Source: Ryuthela nishihirai (lineage: Eukaryota > Arthropoda > Arachnida > Araneae > Heptathelidae). Taken from it: a stretch of 64,000 bases of DNA. Positions within the stretch are counted from its first letter, which is position 1. Each line of letters starts with the position of its first letter. The notes under the pieces are model-generated. The model had not been told where the DNA came from, made no database searches, and saw only the letters and a list, made by a program, of their open reading frames with translations. Location of the stretch: contig JAWZYU010000020.1 in the NCBI GenBank assembly GCA_038380435.1, positions 44,424,307 to 44,488,306 on the forward strand. The letters run 5' to 3'. The position numbers were made by a program, and so were the translations under genes. This document shows positions 24,101 to 36,100 of the stretch, in pieces.

Positions 24101-27100
24101 TAACAAAGGGGGAGCTTATTACTGCTTTAAAGGAACAATGGTTATTACTCCCTACTGAGCTGATTCACAACATCATAAACAGAATGGAACATCGCTGTCG
24201 TTCCTGCATTGCTGTAAGGGGTGAACACACTCCTTATTAAAGAACTTTACCCATTGCATTCTGACACCTCATTTTTGGACAAGTTCCTGTAAGTGTTATT
24301 TTTTGACGAAAAATGTTTCAGTGTAAAATATTTATGCCATTCTGAAACTAGTATTGTAATTCGTGTTTCCATTATATTTCATTAAAATCATTCATATAGT
24401 TTTTTTGTTTATCATAATTTTTCTGAGTTTTCTTAATTTATGGAAACCAGTGTAAAAATGTCCACGCGAACTATCATTGTAACATTCTGAATTTCAGAAA
24501 CCTATCATACTTTCTGATTTGCAGTTCCAATAATGCACTCGCGGTGTTCGAATCCCAGTACTAGAAGTAACCTTTAAAATAATTATTGCCGAGAGTGGTT
24601 AGGTTACATCAAATTCATTATAAATAACGCAAAAAATACCTACTCTTTAATGCAATGTTCATTTTAAAATTTAAAAAAATCCAAACGTTAAATATTCGTT
24701 TCGATTTCTTAAAAGTGAAACATCACTAAAAATACGTAGAAAGAAACCATTGATATTTAAGGCGGAAAATAGCTTATTTTGATTGACAATCCCATATTAT
24801 CTGGATGCGCCTTATAATCCAAGCATTTGGCAGAAATGTTGCTTTAATGTTGACTTAAATATTCGTGAATATTTGGGGCGGGGGTGGCTCATCGGTAGCG
24901 CGCCAGGCTTGTAATCTGTACTTCTCAGGTTCGAGTCCCAGCTGGGTCAGTGAGATTTATCTCCACAAATTTCCCCGCCCTGTCCACGGTCAGTACACCG
25001 ATGGGCTTGGAAAGACCCCCGTCCGACGGATGGGACGTTAAGCCGTGGTCCCGTGTGCGGGAGAGCCATACCCTGTGCACGTTAAAGAACACACTGGATG
25101 GCCTTGACGGGAGGCTATCATCTGTTTCCCAAAAGCTATACAATGGGTCCCCTCACCCAACCTTCTCCAACCTTCTCTGAGCCTTCGGGTCCTTGTGACC
25201 TGGCCATTTAGCCCATGGTGTGCAAAAAAGTGCCGCTCAGAGATAAAACAACAAAACCTAACTCGTGAATGTTTCTTACCTCCTTGCGTTATCCATTCCA
25301 AATAACCTTTCAGATCCTCTTCTATTTGTTTCTTCTCACGAAGTTTATGGAAGTCCCCACGGGCTTTGGCTTTTTCCCTTTCTTTAGAAAATTCCCTATA
25401 TTTCAAATACAAAGTAGACATTGCAGCAGTGACTGTAAAGAATGTCATAAATACAATTAAACCTAAATTCATTGGTGGAAATATTACAAAAAAATACTGT
25501 AAGTAGAAAAAAAATTTCGGGTAAGCATTTTTTTTTTGTCAGTAATCGTAGGAACATACAGTCGCTCAAAAAGTATCCGAACACTATGGTCGATTACAGA
25601 ATTCAAAAAAAAATATCTGGCAATGATTTTTTTAGAAATTAGTGATCTGGTAACCGTGTCACGTGACACGAAGATTGCCAGATCACTAATTTCTAAAAAA
25701 ATCGTTGCCAGAAATTTTTTCTGAATTCTGTAATCGACCATAGTGTTTGGATATTTTTTAATATATATAATGCGTATGAATATATAATGCAATGAATATG
25801 GAGCGTGTGCAGTTACCGTTCACAGCAAACTGGAGCGGTTGCGGTTAATGTTCACAGCACATTGGATCGTGTGAGCTCACAAAGACCTGGATCGTGTGGG
25901 CTCACTCACGGAAATATTGAGCGTGTGCAGTTACCGTTCACAGCAAACAGTAACTGCACACGCTCCAGATATTTTTCCTGAATTCTGTACTCACGTGACA
26001 CGAAGGTTGCCAAATCACTAATTTCTAAAAAAATCGCTGCCAGAAATTTTTTCTGAATTCTGTAATCGACCATAGTGTTCGGATATTTATTTGAGCGACT
26101 GTACAGTAAATATAATGAAGGACGGCATAGAACACTGGAATGGAAGATTGGGCAGCCAAAGAAAATTTAAATCGAGGGGGGATCGCCAAACAAATATATA
26201 ATCAATAGCGTATGTATAACCGACACAAAAAATATATAAAGAAAAAATCTGAAAATTAAATAAAATATTCACGAAACATAAACAACATAATATTATTGAA
26301 ATTAATTTTTAATGAGAATTTGCTTCGCCGAAGTTGGACTTAAATCATCTATCCATTGTTTTGTTATTTCTTTTTTCATTTAAAAATTTTTATTTATTTA
26401 TCAAAAAAATTGTTGAAAATACCACTTAAAATTGCATTTACGTTATTGAAATGGGAAAAAAAATTCTTTCGGTATTCAAAGAGTTCTGGAAGATGGAATA
26501 TATAAGGGGAAAAATGCTAGTTTAAATAATTAATTCTAAAAGGCGATTTAAACAGGTTAAAAAAGGAAACCTTTGTACTAAACATTACTGAAACGTGTAA
26601 GAGTGTTTTCAACAGTTTGCTTATTTACTATTTTAATTTTCGCTAATTTTGGATAACTTTTCTTACAGAATGAACTAAGTTGTTAAATTTTCAGCTTCTA
26701 AAATTCGTTAAATGTTGAATGAATATTATTGAAAATCGTGATTTACATCGATTTCAGTGACATCATTAAATTACCTCGTCACATTTTTCCATAAAAAGAC
26801 TATTTGAGAAGAGATCAGTATCTCAGTTATTATTGACATAACAGACATCTAATATTGTGGCAGAGTGTAGAATTTTTTAAAGAAGTTTGGAGGAATTGGT
26901 TAAGAAAAGCTGCATTAGATATTTTTCTAAAGAAGTATTTTTTTTATCTTAATGTAATCATTTTTCATTAATTTATAACTCTTGCTTTGCACGTTTAGAT
27001 TTCAAATCTATTTTCATAACGATTTCTGTAATTGATGCACTAAGAAACATTCATTTCTCTTATAAATTTCCATTTTCTTTACTCTTGTTTACGAAGCATC

Positions 27101-30100
27101 ATTGAAATGTACTGAAAGAACCCTTCAGCCCTTAATGTTTCAATTGCAGTATTAGTGGGAAGGAGTAAGTTCGACGAAGACATAGAGATTAATCCAGATG
27201 CTGTAATAAAAGCATATTTTGTAATTGAACAGATCCAAGTACCTCTTCAGTGCTGCTATGTAGATCTATAAAGTGACTGAAAGTCTACTTACGTAAAAAT
27301 GTTCCTCTTTCTTTTTCGTATCAGTCCGCGAAAGCTCCGTGGAGAATTCTTTCACCTCATCGCAGTAATTAGCCAGTATTCCTTAAGGAGTTGCATTAGG
27401 ATTTTTGTTCAATGCAGAACAAGCGCAAACATGAAACATGTTTAATTCATCGTTAAAAGACATACGAGAAACGAAAATGCAGCAGTTTGTTGAAAAGCGC
27501 AAATTATTTGCATGGAGTCAATAATTGTACAACGAAGAGTGGAAGGTTCGTGTCTAGAACACGTCGATGTGTAATAAACGCAATGAATAAATTAGCACTA
27601 TCATCGCATCATGTCAGAGATGGCAAAGCCGAAGTACGATTTTAATTTGCAGTTCACTTCCTATGAAATGGCATTTTAATTAAGAACTAAAATCCGCTTT
27701 GCACAATGCATTACGTGTACACAAGAAGTCTTGCAGGTTCTGTAAAAGAGGGTTTTTAGCCTGTGCGCGTTAAAGACTATCCTTGGTGAACTTGACGATA
27801 TTTCTGACTCCTAATCTCTAAACCGTCGGAAACTTTGTGACCTGGCTATTTAACATATTGTGTGCAAAAAAAATGCAGCTACATTTTGCGACAAAACAAC
27901 TTTCAGTTACAAAAGCGTACAGGTGAAAGAATCCAATCTATAGACATATTCCGAACCTCTATCAGTGCGAGGACACTGACCATGGGTCGACACAGGTTGT
28001 GGGCTATTCAAGAAACAGAATCTCAACATCTGGTAAGGGTTGTTGGATATCGTTCGTAACTTTAACACCAGTTTAGGATCGAGTATGACCGCTCGGGGAT
28101 AATAATAATGCAAAATCCATTGTTGATTAATAAACAGAAATAATAGACTTAAATGCAAGCTCCATTGGTGATTAATAAACAGAAATAGAATTTCAAAAAA
28201 AAATTAAATATAATAGAAGTGATTGGTATTTAATAAATTAGTAGAATTAAAAAGACTAATTTGTAAATTTTTAATTACTTACCCACTTAACACACCAAGC
28301 ACAAGGTTGAGCACAAAAAACGAGCCAATGATAATTAAGCTAATGAAATATATCCAGGGCCACTCATTCCCTACAGAATCATTGATCTGAAAAGTCGATA
28401 AAATCAATTATTCTACTTTATTCATTATTGACATAAAACATTCGTTGACATATAACACTTTTATTTGTTTCATGCACATGCGTTAACCGTCGTTAAATTC
28501 ACAGCTAAGATTTTTTCACAAGTGGTTCAAATACTTTTTGCCAAAGCTGTGTAACACCAGAATGATTCCCAGTGTTACAAACTTTAAACACGCTCATTAT
28601 TACAATCTGAAGACCCACAAAGTTAAACTCTACTTTAAATCCCATATAAATGAATAATAATTGTGATCAACTCATCTGCAGGTGTAGCTACGGGGTGGAA
28701 CTTTAAAAAAAATACAAGAAATATGCCTACAGTCCTCACTCTACTACAAAAACATTGACTTATAAAATTACTTGACTTTATTGACGACGTTCTGTAAATT
28801 ATCAATATCTTTGAAAAACCAAAAACACTGTAATAAAGTTATTATATTTAATAAACAAATTGGTTTAACTATTCATTGTGTTTCTGTTCTTAATATCATA
28901 ACATTCCGTGTTTACCTAACAATAGCAATTTTAAATTCTGTTCAATTTAAAATCTTGATCTATTTTGCATCAGTTAAGCTACTTTCTATAGGATAGACCA
29001 TTTAAAATGTAACCCAAAGATCAGAGTTGTTTAAATTTAATAATGAAAAATATTTAAATAATGAAAACATACAGCACCGTTTCTGAAGAGAAACTTAGTA
29101 ACAATGCTATGTAGGTAAATCCGAGCCCTGTCTTCCTTTGAAGCGAGTACGAACTCAGTGACTGATCTCAGTGACTGATTGCACCATCGATATGCCTTAG
29201 GTTTATTTTCTACTTTTTAAAACCCTATAGGAAGATGGGTATTTTTTATTGATTTTTTTGTCACTAAAAACACCTACCTTCAAAAGCTTTCCTTTGATAT
29301 GTGACTCATAAACATCGACCACATTTTCCCCCTTTTGGAGTCATGCTTGAGGTAGCCCATGACGTTAGAGACGTCACAAACTTTAATTTGAGATATGATT
29401 CGTTAAAGTCGAATCCCTAGAAAATTCCCCCCCTACCTTTTATCATAGGGGTATAGTGGGGGCAAAATTCGAAACAGTTAAATGAGCTTTCATTTGACAC
29501 CTAACTCGTAATTGTAGGCCATCGCGTTACGAAGATACAGCAGAACGACTTTCACATTTCCTGTTTATTAGAAGGGAAGAAAGAATGGGAGGGTCAATTT
29601 TTTGTAGTCATGACATTCCCCGCATCAGATTCTTTTATATGACGTGTCGCCTTTTGTTTCAGCATTCGCGTTCTGGAGATATAGCGAAAGAATAGTTTTC
29701 ATATTTCCCCTTTTTATAGAGGGAAGAAAACATGGGGGTCAATTTTTTATAGCTTATACGCTTATGACGTGGAGAGCATATATTTACACTCCCTGCGTCA
29801 CAAGCTTTCATTTGAAATATAAATCATTAAGTTTCTCCATTGCGTTCGAAATGCATCGTGGAACAACGTTTTGTCAAATCCGCAAACCGATCAACCGACA
29901 AACTGAGAAACCGATCAACCGACAAACTGAGAAACCGATCAACCGACAAACTGAGAAACCGATCAACCGACAAATGCCAAAGCCAAGAACAATAAGATAG
30001 GGAAAGAGAGATATCGCAATAACCTACGACCCCTGAAAGAACTTAAACATAATATTGAACAGACTGTTGTCCGTATTGACAAACAAACTCTTCGAAAAGT

Positions 30101-33100
30101 TGCAGCAAACATCGTAAACAGGGGTGGATGTTTGTCTTCAAAAAGGTCATGGACATTTTCAGAATCTGCTGTATTTGTACTGAAATTTGTTCATTACATT
30201 TACCGTATATTTCCGCAGATAAGACGATAGTTGAATCATAAAAAAAAGGCCCCCAAAATCCGGGTTGTCTTATAGGACAGAAACAAAAAAAATTAGATTG
30301 AAATTTATATAAATTGAAACCATTATTACTACAACTTATCGAAAAATCTATCATATTATTTAAATACGCTATATGATAATACATTACATTGTAATAGTAA
30401 ATAATACATTACATTGTAATAGTAAAACAATACTAAAACAAAATAAATATTAAAAGTTATGTTTATTGAGCTACTGAGGAAAAAACCGACAAACTGTAAT
30501 TATTTACTAGTACAGAGTAGGGTATGTCCACAAAATAGAATAGCCCATACGACGCTTTTGTGAATAGTCAAGGTTGAATGCCCGAATCAGTGCGAATGTT
30601 TGCGAATAGGACATAATTCCGTATACGCTATACAGTATTATTATCCAGATGATGATCGCCGATCTAAACTAAATTCATAGGCCGTTGATAGTTTGGGCTC
30701 GTCTTATAGGACAGATATATGCTAAAACTATAAAACTTTGACGAAAATTTATACCTCGTCTTATCTGAAGGTCGTCTTATCTGCGGAAATATACGGTATA
30801 TCCCCGGTAACTTTGAAAATACACTGATAGAAATTGAAAAACACCCAGAAGGAATTCCTATAGGGACGCCATATTATAATATTAATAGTTAATGGCAGCA
30901 GAAACCGTTATTCAAGATTGAAAGCCATTGAATAAAATAATGATGTCACTGAGGACGACAACATGCAAATGTACGCAGCGCGTATTTAAGGACTAGGACG
31001 TGAAGAAAGAAGTTATCCGTCTTGTGTCGTGTTGTTCAATGCTCTTTGAAGAAGCTACCATGCCTGGACGACGCAAGAGCGCAACATTTGTTGAGTTAGC
31101 GGACTTTAAGCGAGGTCGTATAGTGGGTCTTCAGGAAGCAGGTTGGTCTTTTCGTCAAATTGCACACTGCGTTTGACGAGAGGTTTCGGCAATGGTACAA
31201 TGGTGGCGTCGATGGTCAGAAGAGCATTCGCACACTCGCAGACGTGGTTCCAGGCAACACAAAATTACGGACGCACGAGAGGATCGGCGTATCAGGAGGG
31301 CAGCAGTGGCGGAGCGAACGGCTACGGACAAATTCGATCCTTTGTCGTAGGGTTTCTTCAAGAACAATACGCAATCGTCTTTTGAAAGCAGGACTACAGG
31401 CACGCTTGCCACTGGCACGGTCGGTTACCACTGTCACCTCGTCACTGTCGAGTACGTTTGCAGTGGTGACAAAAACGAGTTCATGGGAGGGAAGAATGGC
31501 AGTCTGTGGTCTTCAGTGATGAAAGCCGATTCTGCTTAGGAGCGTCTGATGGTCGTTTACGCGTCCGAAGGCAACAAGGTTAACGGCTTCTTCCATCGTG
31601 CATCCACCAGCGACATACAGGGCCACGCCGGGCATCATGGTGTGGGGAGCGATTAACTATCACTCTCGTAAGTGTCTGGTGTTTGTACAGGGTACACTGA
31701 ATAACAATACGTAAGTCAGCGACATCGTACAGCCGGTGGTAATGCCATATTTGAGTGTAATCCAAAAATACGATATTTCAGCAGGATAATGCTCGCTCAC
31801 ACTCCGCCCAGACAACTCAACATGTTCTTCAGGCAGTGCACCAACTCCCTTGGCCAGCACGCTCTCCAGACTGGTCTCCAATCGAGCATGTCTGGGACTG
31901 GATCGGACAAAGACTCTTCCGTGGACTGCGGCAGGCAACGACCATCGCTGAATTACGCGTCCAAGTTGAAAGCGCATGGAATGGTATCCCCCCCAGTGTT
32001 TGTACGACCTATTGCATGTCAGATTGGAAGCTTGTATTGCTGCTCGAGTTGGTTCAACACCTTATTAAAGTGTGTCTTCTTCTAAAATGTAATACTCATT
32101 AAAAGGTACAATAAACATTGAATCACTTCACATGTGTGATCACTGTCCCTTCCCAACAAGTTGTCTCTACAAAATAAATCTGATAGATTACGCTTCAATT
32201 GTTAATGGTGTTTTTTTTCAATTCTTTTTCAATTTTTTTTTCAATTTCCGCCAGTATATATGGTACAAAGTATTGGTATTATTTTAAATGGTACATCCTG
32301 TACAAATTATGAAAAATTGCATGAATTCCATTACTTACATTGTACAAAACATTCGTCCACCCTTCATTGGTAACGCACTGGAACACAGTCAGCATTGCAA
32401 GGCCAAAGTTATCGAAGTTGGTGATACCGGTGTTTGGCCCTTCCCAGTATCCCCTGCAAACCTCACTGTCGGAGGCGTTGCAGTGAAAGCCACTTTCCCC
32501 ACATGGATGGGGTTCTTCTAAGGCAAAATCTCCTGTGGCATAATGGAAAAAAAAAGTTGCCAATTTAATATACTTGAACATAAACATGCATTACAGCTTT
32601 AGTGTTGAAAAATACTGTATGTATCATATCGTTTGTGTTGTTGCTTTCTATACGACTGATCTTAAAACTTAAAATATATTAAAGAAGTGTTAGGTCACTA
32701 TTAGTTATTTGAAGACAGAAAGAAGCTTCTCAGTGTGTTCTTTAGCGTGCAGGGGGTATGGCACCAATATCACATCGATGTTACCCTTTTCATCAAGGAC
32801 ATAGCGAGAGTTATTCGGGGGGGGGGGAATTTCAATGCAGGTACAATAGGAATTTCAGCTTAAGAATATCAAATTAGAAGTCTGGTATTCTATCGACTGA
32901 GCAACACCTTACAATTTTATCCGCTTTCAAGAGTCGCAATATCATATCTGATCAAACACTTGTAATTAACGAAAGTAGTCAACATCTTCTAGTTACGTAG
33001 TTGCCACCTGTGGCACTATTGTCCACTTGGAGGCGTTTTCTTCAGTTTTCCTGTGAAAATAGATTTGAACATAATATCAAATGTTTCGTAGATCAGCAGA

Positions 33101-36100
33101 ACTATGAAGGGGAGGCGAGGGTGGGTAAGAGTTGTAAAAATAATAGTTAGGAAAGGCCCAAAATGTTGACTTTCCCAAAACATGATAACCACTGTTCTAG
33201 TAAAAGAAATAGTTAGCATCTTCTAGTTAAAAAAATAGTTAGCATCCTCTAGTTAAAGAAATAGTTAGCACCTATAGTTAAAGAAGTAGTCAAGAATCCT
33301 CTAGTTAGAGAGAGTGCCTTTTAATAGAAAAAATAATGAAACACTCTAAAAAGATTGTCAAGCACTCTCTAGTGCAGGCCTGGCACATTACGGTAATCCA
33401 TCTCTTTTAATGCGACCCGCAAGCTACTGATGACAAATAAATTTGTAAAAGAGAGGGAAATAAAACGTATAGAGGACAAAGTATATTCTAATTGAAATAC
33501 CTAATTAATTTTATACTTTAATTTTTTTCTTTGGCTATATATACGTTACTGATTACATATTTCATTGGTGGCCCACCCTTCCACTTCTGTTTTTTATGCG
33601 GCCCTTCAGATAAAAGGTTTGCCCAGGCCTGCTCAGGTATGAAAAATGTGGTCTGTTAAATCTTATCAAAAAATTAATGAGTGTAAAACTTGTCACAGAG
33701 TAAGAGACTCAGCTAATGATAATAAAATACTATACCTGTGATATTGTTAAAACAGGTCTCGTGCATCTTTCCTGAGAAGAGCTCCAGGCCGATGATAGCA
33801 TAGATGATGATGACGAAGATGACTAGGAGGGCGATGTGGAGTAAGGGCACCATGGCGCGGAGGATTGAATTAAGGACAACTTGCAAACCTTTGAAAAACA
33901 GAGTTAAAATGGAGTAAATTCAACCAAAATAAGCATCAGTAACAGAGTATATTGAGAATAAAAGGTTTTGCATAACAGAATTGCATATAGTAGCAAGAAT
34001 CATTTATTGCAATTAGATAACTGTGTATGGAAGTTGTATTTTGGTGCAGATAATAAATATTTTGGTGCTCTTAGTCCTGCTGCCTAATGTGATCTTTCTT
34101 AATCATTAACTCCCAGTGGTTATTTTTGCCAATACTTGTATTTTAGCATTGCATTTTGATAGCTGGGTAGTCACTGGAAGGAGAGCTATGCATCAATTTC
34201 CTGTGATGATGCATAGAACCGACCAGGCCTAGCACCTAATGTCCGACCCCACCTTCTCGTGGTGCAGACCGTTAGTACCTTTCAAAAGAGATACTCTGTT
34301 GTGGAAGTGAACGGAAGGAGAGGGCTGCCAGATTAGTGTGGCCCACTGATCTGGACAACTCTAATTAATTTTCTTTTCTTTCTACCCTGCTGAGGAGTGG
34401 TCAACCACACAGGGTCCTGGTGCTGACCATATATACCAACATGAATGGAATTATGGCTCTGAGCTTGATTATGGATCCTGATTTTGCTGCACTGGTGGGC
34501 TTCTGTGGAGGGAACATCTACCGCTGTGTTTTCTGTTTGTTTGTGGGTTGACAGCCCCAAGTGAATAGATTCACAGGATATGTTTATAAGCTGGTGGATA
34601 ATCTGCGCAGAGGTCATCGCAGGCACCTGAACTCTTTGCTTCTATTGGCTTCGTCAAATTCTACATTGGAGGAAGTCTTCCAGTGTAGATGGCTTCAGCC
34701 TTTAGTGGTGGTCAAAAACGAGGAACATGGGTCTTTGCCCCATGTCTGCGATTAGGGGGCTGTTTGATATTGTCGGTATTCCCTCTCTCAATAAACATAG
34801 TTTCTTTAAACATCCCACTAACCATTTTCTCTCCATAGGTAGTTGGAATGTGAGGACTCTGCACAGAGCTTTTTCTCTTGATGTCCTCACACAAGAATTC
34901 CACCATTATAATTTAGATATTCTCGGCTTGCAAGAGACCAGATGGACAGATAAAGGTCAGATTCTTAAAAATAATCTTAAATTTCTCTTTTCAGGGAGGG
35001 ACGACAATAAGCATCACCAAGGCGTGGGTCTGCTTCTCAGCAGACACGCTAGTGATGCTCTTCTAGGATATGAGTGCATTAATGAAAAATTTCTTACAGC
35101 AAAATTTCAGACAAGCATTAAACACTTGAATGTTATCTGCTGTTGTGCCCCCACTGAGGAAGCCGATGAAGATGAAAAGGACAGGTTTTACGGACAACTT
35201 CAGGATATTTTCAATTCTGTCAAGAAAGGAGATATTACCCTTCTTCTAGGTGACTTCAATGCCAAAGTTGGTACTGACTCTGACCTTTGGGGAGGGGTGA
35301 TAGGCCCTTTTGGTATTGGTAGCTGCAATGGCAATGGGCAACGTCTCCTACAGGTAAATAAACTCAATGGTTTCAGAATAACTAACACTTATTACAAACA
35401 CCGCGACATACATAAGTACACATGGGTTTCACCTGATGGGCTGCATAAGAATATGATTGATTATATATTAATTAACAGCAAATGGGCTAGTTCTGCTAGG
35501 AATACCAGGTCATATAGGGGAGCTGAAATTGGATCTGACCATTACCTTGTTAAAAGTGTCTTGCAATTTAAACTTAAAAAGTGTTGTGCTACGGTTAAAA
35601 ACTTTACTTTTAATACTGACGCTCTGAAAGACCCAGTTATAGCCAAAGCTTATCATGATAGGTTACTTAGTCATTATGACAGTCATGGTATGTTTACTAC
35701 TGAAGTTGAGAAAGAATGGGATCATTTTAAACAGGCTTTTTTGGACACTAACAGTACTCTTTTAGGAAAAAAGGAGCAGAGGAGGCAGAAATATCTGAGT
35801 GATAAGGTACTTGAGCTTATTTCAGAAAGAAAGAACTGCAGGAATGCCCTTAATCAATATCCTACTAGTCCTAATAGAAAGCACTTCAAAGAACTTAATA
35901 AACGTGTAAAGGGTCAGTTAGCTGCTGATAAGAATCTTCGGCTTGATGGCTTGGCTGACAAAGCCGAGGAAGCAGTTAGACAGCACAACAGCAGAGAGCT
36001 GTACCAGATAGTTAATGTTTTGTGTGGTAGAAAACGGAGAGGTATACAGGGATTGAAAGATAAACAAGGTAAGGTTATAGAAGGTGAGGATCCTGTCATG

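Larger units (their letters stand above)
19285..25279 (-). other. Cav1 intron, 6 kb
   Basis: It contains a transposase fragment, a palindromic composite element, a near-complete Tc1-like transposon and a SINE beside the splice donor. The stretch 20180-22008 is AT-rich with no recognised element. It has two overlapping open frames on opposite strands near 20461-20897 (131 and 104 codons) and another pair near 21376-21719, none with recognisable features. A tRNA-like remnant may lie at 20200-20310. 22491-22955 and 24453-24870 hold nothing recognised. Confidence 0.8.
25396..28282 (-). other. Cav1 intron, 2.9 kb
   Basis: It holds palindromic copy C (25559-26101), a probable foldback element (26380-26880) and an old SINE-1 fragment (27720-27905). 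The remainder, 26881-27719, is AT-rich with nothing recognised. Confidence 0.8.
28387..32338 (-). other. Cav1 intron, 4 kb
   Basis: 28387-29870 is AT-rich; a 74-codon open frame at 28772 shows no features. Then come a 24-bp tandem repeat, a TIR element (30203-30796) and a Tc1-like transposon (30822-32254), which ends 84 bases from the pore exon. Confidence 0.8.
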
